Assembly: GCF_028435365.1 (NCBI RefSeq) | Contig: NZ_JAGTJJ010000005.1 | Coordinates: 62,001-126,000 of the forward strand | Source of the DNA: Polyangium jinanense | Lineage (GTDB): Bacteria > Myxococcota > Polyangia > Polyangiales > Polyangiaceae | Direction of reading: 5' to 3' | Length of the DNA: 64,000 bases | Part shown: positions 26,274 to 34,124 of the stretch, piece after piece | Layout: each line of letters begins with the position of its first letter | How positions within the stretch are numbered: the stretch's first letter is position 1 | Notes under the pieces: model-generated | The model's input: only the letters and a program-made list of their open reading frames with translations | Database searches by the model: none | What the model was told of the DNA's origin: nothing | Made by a program: the position numbers and the translations under genes

Positions 26274-27146
26274 ATGAACTCTCGCACGAGCCGTGCCTTT
26301 CACGTCCTCTGCTCTTCCCGGACGAGATCGAGCATGCAATGCGTCACGCTCCTGCTGATGTCGGCGCTCCTTCTCGCGAGCTGTGCCGAGGGGCTCACCG
26401 GCGACCCCGATCAGAACACCGGTGCTGGAGCCGGAACCGGCTCCGGTGGCATGGGAGGTGCCGGTCCGGGAGGGGCGTCGAATTCGTCGAGCTCGTCCGC
26501 GTCGTCGAGCTCCTCTGCATCATCGAGCTCCTCTGCATCATCGAGCTCCTCTGCATCATCGAGCTCCTCTGCATCATCGAGCTCGTCCGCGTCGTCGGGC
26601 ACGGGGGGTAGCGGGGGCGCTGGCGGAGGCGGCGGCGCGGGCGGTGCTGGCGGTGACCCGACGGGCATGGTGGTCCAGTACAAAGTGGAGATCAGCGCCA
26701 CCGCGACCTCGGCCATCGGTTCCCAGTTCTGGATCGTCAACAACGGCAGCGACCCGGTGAACCTCGATGATCTGACGCTTCGTTATTACATGACCAATGA
26801 AGTCGCTGCGACGCTCATCAAGGCCATCAACTGGGCCAATGTCGGTGCCGTGGCCGGCCCGAGCACGGGATTCCCCACAGGAAACATCGGCGTCAACGTG
26901 ATGCCGATGGCCATGCCCGCGCCGTCTGCCGACACCTACGTGGAGTTCAGCTTCAGCGGCGGTAACAACATGCTGGCTCCCGGCTACCGCGTGCAGTTTT
27001 CCTGGACCGTTCAGAACTTCATGTCGCAGTCGTTCGATCAGCCAGGGGACTATTCGTTCAACGCCGCGGCCTCGGCGCAGACGGAGTGGAAAAACGTGGT
27101 TCTGATGTACCAGGGACAATCGGTGGTGTGGGGCATCGAGCCCTGA
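26274..27146 (+). CDS. CBM3 lipoprotein with Ser-rich repeat linker
   Basis: A 290-residue exported lipoprotein. The signal peptide ends LLLASC, the linker has six (SSSSSA)-like units encoded by an 18-bp tandem repeat, then a Gly-rich stretch. Residues from about 132 to the end are a family 3 carbohydrate-binding module: VQYKVEISATATSAIGSQFWIVNNGS, LTLRYYMT, DTYVEFSFSGGN, LAPGYRVQFSW, DYSFN and the C-terminal VVWGIEP. CBM3 binds crystalline cellulose or chitin. No catalytic domain is attached, so it is a binding or adhesion protein. GGGAGG stands seven bases before the ATG at 26274. The gene carries the shared upstream element of the carbohydrate region. Confidence 0.88.
   Translation: MNSRTSRAFHVLCSSRTRSSMQCVTLLLMSALLLASCAEGLTGDPDQNTGAGAGTGSGGMGGAGPGGASNSSSSSASSSSSASSSSSASSSSSASSSSSASSSSSASSGTGGSGGAGGGGGAGGAGGDPTGMVVQYKVEISATATSAIGSQFWIVNNGSDPVNLDDLTLRYYMTNEVAATLIKAINWANVGAVAGPSTGFPTGNIGVNVMPMAMPAPSADTYVEFSFSGGNNMLAPGYRVQFSWTVQNFMSQSFDQPGDYSFNAAASAQTEWKNVVLMYQGQSVVWGIEP
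26487..26594 (+). repeat. 18-bp tandem repeat (six units) encoding Ser/Ala linker
   Basis: Four identical units TCGAGCTCCTCTGCATCA occupy 26505-26576. They are flanked on each side by one variant unit, TCGAGCTCGTCCGCGTCG (26487-26504 and 26577-26594), and the two outer units are identical to each other. Units are multiples of three, so copy-number changes would only lengthen or shorten the linker. Confidence 0.95.
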
Positions 27147-27168
27147 CGAACGCTCTCCAAGCCCCATT

Positions 27169-27217
27169 CCACGGATACCTCTTCTCCGGACGATCGACGG
27201 AGAAGAGGTATCCGTGG
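27169..27217. terminator. Long perfect inverted repeat between convergent genes
   Basis: Arms of 20 bases at 27169-27188 and 27198-27217 are perfectly complementary around a 9-base loop. The repeat lies 22 bases past the CBM3 stop and 16 bases before the stop of the convergent fibro-slime gene, so it is well placed as a bidirectional terminator. There is no T-tract on either side. Confidence 0.75.
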
Positions 27218-27233
27218 TCGGGCCACGCGGCGT

Positions 27234-28286
27234 TTACTTGGGGACTTCCGGCCCGCAATCCACGAACGAGAGGTTCGTGTCGATACGGAACGTCGACTCG
27301 GGCGTGTGTCGCTCCGCGTGAAACAGGTCGAGCGGATAGACGTTGCCTTTCATGATGCCGAGCTGCTCGGCGGACGCGTCGAGGACGACCGAGGTCGATC
27401 CTTTCGGGTGAAGCCCGCCCAGATCGACGGCGAGGTGGCCGTTGATGAAGACCCACACATCGTCGTCCCCCTCGAACAGGAAGGTCTCGCCGCCATTGTA
27501 TTGAAACCGCGTGTGCAGCTCCGTGGTGAAGCTGAAGTTGCGGATGACGCCGGCCTTGTCGACGCCCGAGTTGCCCCAGCCCGCCTCGTCGAGCGGAAAA
27601 AACGACAAGCTCTGGAACGTGAAGAGCCCTCCCGGCTGTGGAGCGAGCCAGAGCTGGAGCAGATAGGGCTTGTTCACGTTCGTCGTGTCGCGATACCACA
27701 GATCGAAGTTTGCCTTCGTCGTCGTCTCGGGTCCGAAAGGACACGTCGGCGGCGGGGCTGCGTTCCCTTCCTCGCACTTCGAGGCGTAGACGGGCTTCTC
27801 GTCGGCGCCGAGGATCGGCTCCACGAGGCCCTTCGTGATGTCGTTGCCGTACAAAGGGCCCTCGAAATCGGGGTGCCCGCCCGCCTCGCTCCTGCCTTTG
27901 AAGTCACGAACGACGGCCACCAGGACATTCCCGCACTCCTCGTTGCCGCCCGGGGCTCCTGCGTCGTTGCCCGACCCCTCGCTGGTCGGCGCCCCGAGCT
28001 TGTAGCCCCCCACCTCCGTCGCGAGAAAGCCCGCGGGGAGCGTCTCGATGATGCCGCCGGCGTCATCCGCTCCGGCATCGGGAATGTTGAATCCCCCCAC
28101 GCCGACGGAAATATCGCCTCCAGTCCCGCCGCTGCCGCCACTTCCAGCGCCGCCGTTGCCGCTGCCGCCGCCGCCCGTGCTGTTGCCGCTGCCACCGCCG
28201 CCGGACGATGCGCTACACGCGGCGCACGACAAAAGCCACGCATAGACGAGTATCCGCACGGGCAGCATACGCTTCATCCGATCCAT
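27234..28286 (-). CDS. Fibro-slime domain lipoprotein (paralogue 1)
   Basis: A 350-residue lipoprotein: lipobox SCAAC, Gly/Ser linker to about residue 60. The domain carries fibro-slime (TIGR02148) landmarks: VAVVRDFKG, FDLWYRDTTNVNKPYLLQLWL, FFPLDEAGWG, FTTELHTRFQYNGGETFLFEGDDDVWVFINGHLAVDLGGLH and DLFHAERHTPESTFRIDTNL. The GDDDVWVFI strand is PA14-like. The family is known from Fibrobacter succinogenes, where such proteins are linked to cellulose attachment, and from Dictyostelium. A paralogue is encoded divergently 245 bases away. Likely role: surface binding of polysaccharide. Confidence 0.85.
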   Translation of the reverse strand: MDRMKRMLPVRILVYAWLLSCAACSASSGGGGSGNSTGGGGSGNGGAGSGGSGGTGGDISVGVGGFNIPDAGADDAGGIIETLPAGFLATEVGGYKLGAPTSEGSGNDAGAPGGNEECGNVLVAVVRDFKGRSEAGGHPDFEGPLYGNDITKGLVEPILGADEKPVYASKCEEGNAAPPPTCPFGPETTTKANFDLWYRDTTNVNKPYLLQLWLAPQPGGLFTFQSLSFFPLDEAGWGNSGVDKAGVIRNFSFTTELHTRFQYNGGETFLFEGDDDVWVFINGHLAVDLGGLHPKGSTSVVLDASAEQLGIMKGNVYPLDLFHAERHTPESTFRIDTNLSFVDCGPEVPK

Positions 28287-28362
28287 GGCATGGCCCCCAA
28301 TCGAGTGGACTGTTCGCCTAGCCTAACAACACAGGATGGCGACCGCGATCCATCAAATTCGT

Positions 28363-28382
28363 AGTCAATGGATCGGTTTTAC
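28363..28382 (-). promoter_or_regulatory. Shared upstream element, divergent copy before fibro-slime paralogue 1
   Basis: On the minus strand GTAAA (28382-28378) is followed after nine bases by TTGACT, aligning with TTTGACC of the copy at 46884-46903 without gaps. It lies about 77 bases before the start codon. A weaker match than the other copies because the TTT is ATT. Confidence 0.4.
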
Positions 28383-28477
28383 CGACGTGGCGACGAGAAT
28401 CCACCCATATGGACTTTTTTCGCGCCGAGCCCTCGCGCAATGATGACGCAATGCGGCGCCGACGTACGAATGCAGCG

Positions 28478-28497
28478 GTAAAAATGCACACTGTACT
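28478..28497 (+). promoter_or_regulatory. Possible shared upstream element before fibro-slime paralogue 2
   Basis: GGTAAA at 28477-28482 followed after eight bases by CTGTACTGTG. Only the first half and the AC and TG positions agree with the other copies, so this is the weakest member. It ends 34 bases before the start codon. Confidence 0.25.
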
Positions 28498-28531
28498 GTG
28501 CTCCCACCCGGCTTTCTTTATCGTTCGAACC

Positions 28532-29536
28532 ATGCTTCGACGACCCCTCCTCTTCGCCTCTTTGGGTGTTGCGATTTTCGGCTCGATCGCTTGCAGCGCC
28601 ACCTCCGCCGGACCCGGCGGCAGTGGAGGCGGTGGCAGCGGCAGCGGCAGCAGCGGCGCATCGAGCGGAGGCTCGGGCGGCGAGGGTGGTCTCATCCTCG
28701 TCGGCAGCGGAGGGAGCGGCGGCGGCGGCGGTCCTGACAAACCACCGCCGAAGATCGACGAGACCTTGCCTCCCGGCTTCACCGCCGAGACGACGTACGG
28801 CGGATGGAAGATCCTCGGGCTGCTCGAGGATTTCAACGAGCCGAGCGACAACGTCTGCGCCAACGTGCTGCGCGCCATCGCGCGCGACTTCACGCAGGCG
28901 CACATCGACTTCGGCCAGGAGAAGCCGGCGTCGTGGACCGCGCCCGGCCTCTACATGGGGCATGTCCTCCCGCTCCTCCCCGCCGACCGCAAGCCGGACG
29001 TGAACCCGTCGCGCACGCCGCTCGACGTGATCGAAGCCTTCGATGATTGGTACAGGAACATCGACGGCGTGAACGTACCTTTCGTGATCGATCTGTGGCT
29101 CGAACCCGATCCGAACAAGGAGGGGTACTTCCTGTTCGACTCGAACAGCTTCTTCCCGCTCGACAAGTGGAACACCTCGCCGGGCGACGTGCAGATCGGC
29201 GGCAACGACGTCGGCCCCCACAACTTCCTGTTCACGATCGAGCTGCACACCGCCTTCGAGTACAAAGGTGGCGAAATCTTCAATTTCCGCGGCGACGACG
29301 ACGTGTTCGTCTTCATCAACGACAAGCTCGCGGTGGACATCGGAGGCATCCACGGTCCGCTCGAGGGCAACGTGAACCTCGACGCGCGCGCGGCCGAGCT
29401 CGGGATCACGGTGGGCAACGTCTACAAGCTCGATCTCTTCCAGGCGGAGAGAAACCCCGGCGGCTCGAACTTCCGCATCGAGACGAGCCTCGATTTCCGG
29501 GCGTGTGGCATCCTGCCGAGCGACGTCCCGAAGTGA
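28532..29536 (+). CDS. Fibro-slime domain lipoprotein (paralogue 2)
   Basis: A 334-residue lipoprotein with lipobox GSIAC and a Gly/Ser linker to about residue 65. It shows the same domain as its divergent neighbour: VLRAIARDFTQAH, FDDWYRNIDGVNVPFVIDLWL, FLFDSNSFFPLDKWN, FLFTIELHTAFEYKGGEIFNFRGDDDVFVFINDKLAVDIGG and DLFQAERNPGGSNFRIETSL. The two paralogues agree strongly over the GDDDV strand and the C-terminus but little in the linker. The ATG at 28532 gives a normal signal peptide; the frame is open further upstream. The ABC importer gene follows 80 bases later with its own upstream element. Confidence 0.85.
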   Translation: MLRRPLLFASLGVAIFGSIACSATSAGPGGSGGGGSGSGSSGASSGGSGGEGGLILVGSGGSGGGGGPDKPPPKIDETLPPGFTAETTYGGWKILGLLEDFNEPSDNVCANVLRAIARDFTQAHIDFGQEKPASWTAPGLYMGHVLPLLPADRKPDVNPSRTPLDVIEAFDDWYRNIDGVNVPFVIDLWLEPDPNKEGYFLFDSNSFFPLDKWNTSPGDVQIGGNDVGPHNFLFTIELHTAFEYKGGEIFNFRGDDDVFVFINDKLAVDIGGIHGPLEGNVNLDARAAELGITVGNVYKLDLFQAERNPGGSNFRIETSLDFRACGILPSDVPK

Positions 29537-29548
29537 CCGGGTCCGCCG

Positions 29549-29568
29549 GTAAATACGCTCGTTTAACC
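29549..29568 (+). promoter_or_regulatory. Shared upstream element, copy before the sugar ABC transporter
   Basis: GTAAA at 29549-29553, eight bases, then TTTAACC at 29562-29568; as an inverted repeat it reads GGTAAA-N8-TTTAACC. A possible promoter follows: TTGTCT (29579-29584), 18-base spacer, TAAAGT (29603-29608), so the element lies just upstream of the -35. Confidence 0.6.
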
Positions 29569-29616
29569 CAGTTTTCGATTGTCTTGTCCGCCTCTGCGTG
29601 GCTAAAGTGCCGCGCC

Positions 29617-32007
29617 ATGCGCCGCTCCTGGTCGGTTCGCCTGGCGGCTCCCTTCGGTCGAGCCCCCCGGTCGAGCGGCGCTCGGCTCGGGCGAGCCTTT
29701 GCCTCCCTCCTCTCCCTCCTCGCCATTGCGCTCTCCGTGCTGATCTCTCCTGCCGCACGCGCAGAGGAGCTGCCTTCGCCGTCGCCCGAGGGGCGTGTGC
29801 GGGTGAGCTACTGGGAGAAATGGACGGGCATGGAGAAAGAAGCGATGGAGTCCGTCATCGACGACTTCCATCGCTCGCAAACCAGGGTCTGGGTCGATTA
29901 TCAATCGGTCTCCCAGTACCAGCACAAGACGCTGATCGCGACGGCGGGCGGCGACCCGCCGGACATCGCGGGGCTGCTCGCGGCCGACATCGCCGATTTC
30001 GCCGAAAAGAATGCGCTCGTCCCGCTCGACGAGCTCATGCGCGGCACGCACATGAGCCGCGAGAGCTTCCTTCCGGTGTACTGGGACATGGGCGTCTATC
30101 GGGACCACGTCTGGGCCGTCGTATCCGTGCCAAACGTGGTGAGCCTGTACTGGAACAAGGATCTCTTCGCGAAAGCGGGGCTCGATCCGGATCGCCCGCC
30201 GCGCACCATCGCGGAGCTCGACGCGTTCGCGGAGAAGCTCACCGTCGTCAAGGGCGGCAAGATTGAGCAGCTCGGATTCATGCCGACCGACACGAACTGG
30301 TGGCCTTATGGCTGGGGCTTCTGGTTCGGCGCGCGGCTCTGGGACGGCGGCGCGAACATCACGATTGATTCGCCGGAGAACGTGCGGGCATTCTCCTGGT
30401 TTCAGAGCTACGGAAAGCGCCACGACCCCGGGCAGCTTCAGAATTTCACGAGCTCGTTCGGTAACTTCGCCTCGGCGCAGAACCCGTTCCTGAGCGGCAA
30501 GCTCGGCATGGTGCTCCAGGGGATCTGGATGGGAAACTTCATCCAAAAATTCAGCCCCGGGATGCGCTGGGGCGCCGCGGCTTTCCCCTCCGAAAAAGAG
30601 GGCGGCCCGCCCGTCGCCATCGCCGACGCCGACATGCTGGTGATCCCGAGCGGCGCCAAGCACCCGAACGAGGCCTTCACGTTCCTCAAATACCTCACGC
30701 AGCAAGGTCCCATGGAAAAGCTTTGCCTGGGACAGCGGAAGCTCTCGCCGCTCCGCAGCGTGAGCCCGTCGTTTTACCGCGAGCACCAAAACCCCTTCAT
30801 CAAGAGCCTGCAGGACCTCGCCGCGAGCCCGGGGGCGACGCCTCAGCCACGGATCAGCGTCTGGAACGAGTATACCCTCGAGATTCGGAATGCCTCGCAG
30901 CGGCTCTGGCTCGGGGAGGCGACGGCCGAGCAGGCGCTCGGCGACGTCAAGCAGGTCGTCCAGAAATCGTGGGACCGCCATCGCCATCGGCAGGAGGCCG
31001 CGCCGTCGCGATGGCTTTCCGTGCTTCCCTTTCTCCTGATCGGGCTCTTTGGGGCGGGAATCGTGGGGGCGGCTTGGCGCGAGCGGAACAGGCTCGCCAA
31101 GATGAGCGGCGTCGAGAAGCCGGTGCGCTCGAACGCGTCGCTCGGCAAGGGGCTCGCGTTCTTTTCCCCTTGGGGCATCGGGCTCCTCGTGTTCCTCGCC
31201 TATCCGGTGGCGTCGTCCATCGTGTATAGCTTCTGCGATTACTCGGTCCTATCGCCGCCGAGGTGGATCGGGCTTCAGAACTTCGTCGATCTCTTCCAGG
31301 ACGAGGTATTCTGGATCGCGCTCCAGAACACGCTGATTTACGTGGCGATCGCGCTCCCGCTCGGGCTCACCGTGGCGCTCTTCTTCGCGCTGCTGCTCGA
31401 CGCCAAGCTGCGGGGCTCGAGCATCTACCGCACGCTCATCTTTTTGCCCACGCTCGTCCCGGTCGTCGCGGGGGCGACCATCTGGATCTGGATGCTGAAC
31501 GGCGAGTATGGCGTCATCAACCATTTCTTGCACCAGGCAAGCTTCGGGCTCTTCCCGAAGACATCGTGGCTCGCCGAGCGGCGTTTCGCGCTGCCATCGC
31601 TGATCCTGGTGAGCACGTGGACCGTGGGACAAACGGTCTTGACGCTGCTCGCCGCGATGCAGGACGTACCGAGATCGATCTACGAAGCCGCCGACATCGA
31701 CGGCGCGAGCTTCTGGCAAAAGATCCGCCACGTCACGATCCCCATGATCTCTCCCGTCATCTACTTCAACGCGATCATGGGCATCATCGGCGCCCTGCAG
31801 GTGTTCGCGACGCCCTACATCATGACGGCCGGCGGCCCCGCGCGGGCGACGCTGTTTTATACGCAGCGCCTGCACGAGAACGCGTTTTACTTCCTGCGCA
31901 TGGGGTACGCCTGCGCCATGGCGTGGATCCTATTTCTGGTCGTGCTCGGACTCACCGCGCTCGCACACCGCCTCGGGCATACCCGGGTCCACTACGGAGG
32001 GGCGTGA
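29617..32007 (+). CDS. Sugar ABC transporter: binding protein fused to permease
   Basis: A 796-residue fusion. Residues 1-49 are a signal peptide (cleavage after ARA). Residues 50 to about 450 form a family 1 extracellular solute-binding protein: VRVSYWEKWTGMEKEAM, TAGGDPPDIAGL, PNVVSLYWNKDLFAKAGLDPD, GIWMGNFI and LTQQGP. A TM helix at about 466-487 and a short cytoplasmic linker lead into a MalF-type permease (from about 510; FSPWGIGLLVFLAYPVASSI) with its EAA loop EAADIDGASFWQKIRHVTIP near residue 690. The binding domain is thus tethered to the channel. The start is the ATG at 29617, followed by the signal peptide. The partner permease starts 3 bases after the stop. Confidence 0.9.
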   Translation: MRRSWSVRLAAPFGRAPRSSGARLGRAFASLLSLLAIALSVLISPAARAEELPSPSPEGRVRVSYWEKWTGMEKEAMESVIDDFHRSQTRVWVDYQSVSQYQHKTLIATAGGDPPDIAGLLAADIADFAEKNALVPLDELMRGTHMSRESFLPVYWDMGVYRDHVWAVVSVPNVVSLYWNKDLFAKAGLDPDRPPRTIAELDAFAEKLTVVKGGKIEQLGFMPTDTNWWPYGWGFWFGARLWDGGANITIDSPENVRAFSWFQSYGKRHDPGQLQNFTSSFGNFASAQNPFLSGKLGMVLQGIWMGNFIQKFSPGMRWGAAAFPSEKEGGPPVAIADADMLVIPSGAKHPNEAFTFLKYLTQQGPMEKLCLGQRKLSPLRSVSPSFYREHQNPFIKSLQDLAASPGATPQPRISVWNEYTLEIRNASQRLWLGEATAEQALGDVKQVVQKSWDRHRHRQEAAPSRWLSVLPFLLIGLFGAGIVGAAWRERNRLAKMSGVEKPVRSNASLGKGLAFFSPWGIGLLVFLAYPVASSIVYSFCDYSVLSPPRWIGLQNFVDLFQDEVFWIALQNTLIYVAIALPLGLTVALFFALLLDAKLRGSSIYRTLIFLPTLVPVVAGATIWIWMLNGEYGVINHFLHQASFGLFPKTSWLAERRFALPSLILVSTWTVGQTVLTLLAAMQDVPRSIYEAADIDGASFWQKIRHVTIPMISPVIYFNAIMGIIGALQVFATPYIMTAGGPARATLFYTQRLHENAFYFLRMGYACAMAWILFLVVLGLTALAHRLGHTRVHYGGA

Positions 32008-32010
32008 TTC

Positions 32011-32877
32011 ATGGCCGCCGCAGACTCCCCCTTCAGCAGCACGTTTCGCCGAAGACCGTGGTCGAGAGCCATCGTGCATCTCTTCCTCATCGTCGGCTCG
32101 CTCGTGTTCGTCTTTCCCGTCTTGTGGATGCTCTCCACTTCGCTGAAGCCCATCGAGCAAACGCTGACGCCCGAGCCCGTGTGGCTCCCGCGCCCGATCG
32201 AGATCGGGAACTACGCGTCGACCATCGCGTACATCCCGTTCCTCCGTTACGCGCTGAACACGGTGTTCGTCTGCGCGCTCGCGACGATCGGAACGACGCT
32301 GTCGAGCGCGCTCGTGGCGTTCAGTTTCACGCGATTGGAATGGCCGGGGCGAAACCTGCTCTTCGGCCTGACGCTGGCGACGATGATGGTGCCGTTCCCG
32401 GTCGTCATGGTACCGCTCTATAGCGTCTACCGGACGCTCGGCTGGATTGGCAGCCTGAAGCCGCTCTGGGTGCCCACCTTTTTCGGCAGCGCCTTCAGCA
32501 TCTTTCTCTTGCGGCAGTTCTTCATGCGCATTCCGAAGAGCCTGCCGGAGGCCATGACGCTCGACGGCGCCTCGGAGTTTCGAATCTTCTGGCAGATGTA
32601 CCTGCCGCTCTCCAAGGCGCCGCTCGTGGTCGTCGCGTTTTTTCAGCTCATGTACTCGTGGAACGACCTCCTCGGCCCCCTCCTGTTCCTCACCGACCAG
32701 AGCACGTTCACGCTGACGCTCGGACTTCAGGCGTACCAGAGCCAGGAAGGCGGCACCCAGTGGCACTACTTGATGGCCGCGTCGGTCATGACCACCCTGC
32801 CGATCGTCGTCCTCTTCTTCATCGTCCAGCGGGCCCTCTTTCAGGGCATGAGCTCGACGCAGAACTTCGAAGGTTGA
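32011..32877 (+). CDS. Sugar ABC transporter permease, MalG type
   Basis: A 288-residue inner-membrane permease with six TM helices. It begins with a cytoplasmic tail and a first TM (IVHLFLIVGSLVFVFPVLWMLSTSLKP), and carries the EAA motif EAMTLDGASEFRIFWQMYLPLSKAPLVV that contacts the ATPase. The C-terminus QRALFQGMSSTQNFEG is typical of CUT1 family MalG/UgpE proteins. It starts 3 bases after the fused binding protein-permease, so translation is coupled, and with that protein it makes the heterodimeric channel. Confidence 0.95.
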   Translation: MAAADSPFSSTFRRRPWSRAIVHLFLIVGSLVFVFPVLWMLSTSLKPIEQTLTPEPVWLPRPIEIGNYASTIAYIPFLRYALNTVFVCALATIGTTLSSALVAFSFTRLEWPGRNLLFGLTLATMMVPFPVVMVPLYSVYRTLGWIGSLKPLWVPTFFGSAFSIFLLRQFFMRIPKSLPEAMTLDGASEFRIFWQMYLPLSKAPLVVVAFFQLMYSWNDLLGPLLFLTDQSTFTLTLGLQAYQSQEGGTQWHYLMAASVMTTLPIVVLFFIVQRALFQGMSSTQNFEG

Positions 32878-32947
32878 GCGGGCGACGACGTGGTCACAGG
32901 AGCCTTGCCCCGCAGGATATCCGCCGTGATAGTCTCCGCGTCGGACC

Positions 32948-34018
32948 ATGCCATCGCGAAAAGTCGAAGCCATCGCGCGATTGCTCAAAGAGCAGATCCT
33001 GGCAGGGCGGTACGCGCCCGGCTCGCGGCTGCCGACCTACGACGCTTTGATGGAGCAGTTCGGCGTCACGCGTCCGACCGTCGTGCGTGTGCTCGATACA
33101 CTCCGGGAGGAAGGTCTCCTCACGGTCAAGGGCCAGCGCAAGGTCTTCGTGACGCAGCGATTCCCGCATCACGATCGCTACGTCTGGGTCACGAGCGAGC
33201 AGCCGGGCTCGAACGAGTGGTCGCTTTTTCTGGCGATCACCCACGAGGTCATCGAGCGGGGCGAGACTGGAATCACCGGCCAGGTGAGCGCGCTCGTGGG
33301 CGTGGACGGCCGCGCCAACAACCCCGAGTACCGGCAGCTCTGCGACTTCGAGGGGCGCGGATCGGCGGCGGGCCTCTTGCTCGTCAACTCCGCGATGATC
33401 TATCTGCTCCCTGTGCTGCAGAAGCCCGGGCTGCCGCGCGTCGCGATCGGGGCGCCATTGCCTCACGCGAACCTGGTCGCGCTCGATTTTGCGGGGCTGA
33501 TCGACCGTGCGTCGGCGCGCCTGCTCGAGAAAGGGCGGCGCATCGCGGTCATGTCACCTCATGCGTCGAAGCTCGCCGCTGCCCAGGAGTGCCTCGAGGG
33601 GTACGGCCAGCATCCCGACCGCGTGTTCACGGTGCACGCAGCGCCGATTGGATGCGAGCGGCTCACCGAGCTGATGTTCGACCGCCGCAGCCGCCCGGAC
33701 GCGATCTTCGTGATGGACGACAACCTGGTCCCGCCGCTGCTCGCGGGGCTCGAGCGCGCGAAGGTGAAGGCCGGCGAGGATGTCTACGTGCTTGCCCATT
33801 GCAACTGGCCGAGGCCGCTCGGCATGGCGGAGGGCGTGGAGCACATTGGCTTCGACGTCCGGGAGGTCCTTTGCGCGGGCAAGGATCTCATCGACGCGCA
33901 CCGCGCGGGGGCTCCGTGTCCCTCGCGCCTCGTTCCCGCTCGTTTTCTGGGCGAGCTGACGCGCCCTCTCTCCACGGCGACCGACGCGACCGTGGAAGAG
34001 AAAACCGTCCATCCCTGA
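32948..34018 (+). CDS. GntR-type regulator with LacI-like sugar-binding domain
   Basis: A 356-residue regulator. Residues 1-70 are a GntR winged helix (VEAIARLLKEQILAGRYAPGSRLPTYDALMEQFGVTRPTVVRVLDTLREEGLLTV). The remainder is a periplasmic-binding-like effector domain as in LacI/GalR proteins: GLLLVNSAMIYL, LPRVAIGAPLPHANLVALDF, GRRIAVMSPHASKLAAAQECLEGYG and PDAIFVMDDNLVPPLLAGLERAKVKAGEDVYVLAHCNWP. This arrangement is used by AraR-like regulators. It sits between the permease and the ATPase gene and so most likely controls this importer in response to a sugar. It is the first candidate for the factor that binds the shared upstream element. Confidence 0.88.
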   Translation: MPSRKVEAIARLLKEQILAGRYAPGSRLPTYDALMEQFGVTRPTVVRVLDTLREEGLLTVKGQRKVFVTQRFPHHDRYVWVTSEQPGSNEWSLFLAITHEVIERGETGITGQVSALVGVDGRANNPEYRQLCDFEGRGSAAGLLLVNSAMIYLLPVLQKPGLPRVAIGAPLPHANLVALDFAGLIDRASARLLEKGRRIAVMSPHASKLAAAQECLEGYGQHPDRVFTVHAAPIGCERLTELMFDRRSRPDAIFVMDDNLVPPLLAGLERAKVKAGEDVYVLAHCNWPRPLGMAEGVEHIGFDVREVLCAGKDLIDAHRAGAPCPSRLVPARFLGELTRPLSTATDATVEEKTVHP

Positions 34019-34124
34019 AAAACGTCTTTTGCAGGCGGTTCCATGTCGAAGCGCGCTCGCGTCGCATCGCGAGCAACGCTTTCGTGCGCCAAGGGACACC
34101 ACGAGGAGTGGGAGCGAAGCGATC

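Noticed and set aside
26487..26594. Repeat array considered as CRISPR
   Set aside because: Units are contiguous without spacers and encode a Ser/Ala linker in frame.
26187..29568. Shared upstream element considered as a FliA (sigma28) or sigma54 promoter
   Set aside because: FliA needs TAAA-N15-GCCGATAA and sigma54 needs GG-N10-GC; neither spacing nor sequence fits. A palindromic operator or activator site fits better.
29047..29616. Longer start for the ABC fusion protein
   Set aside because: The in-frame upstream part overlaps the fibro-slime gene in another frame; the signal peptide begins at 29617.
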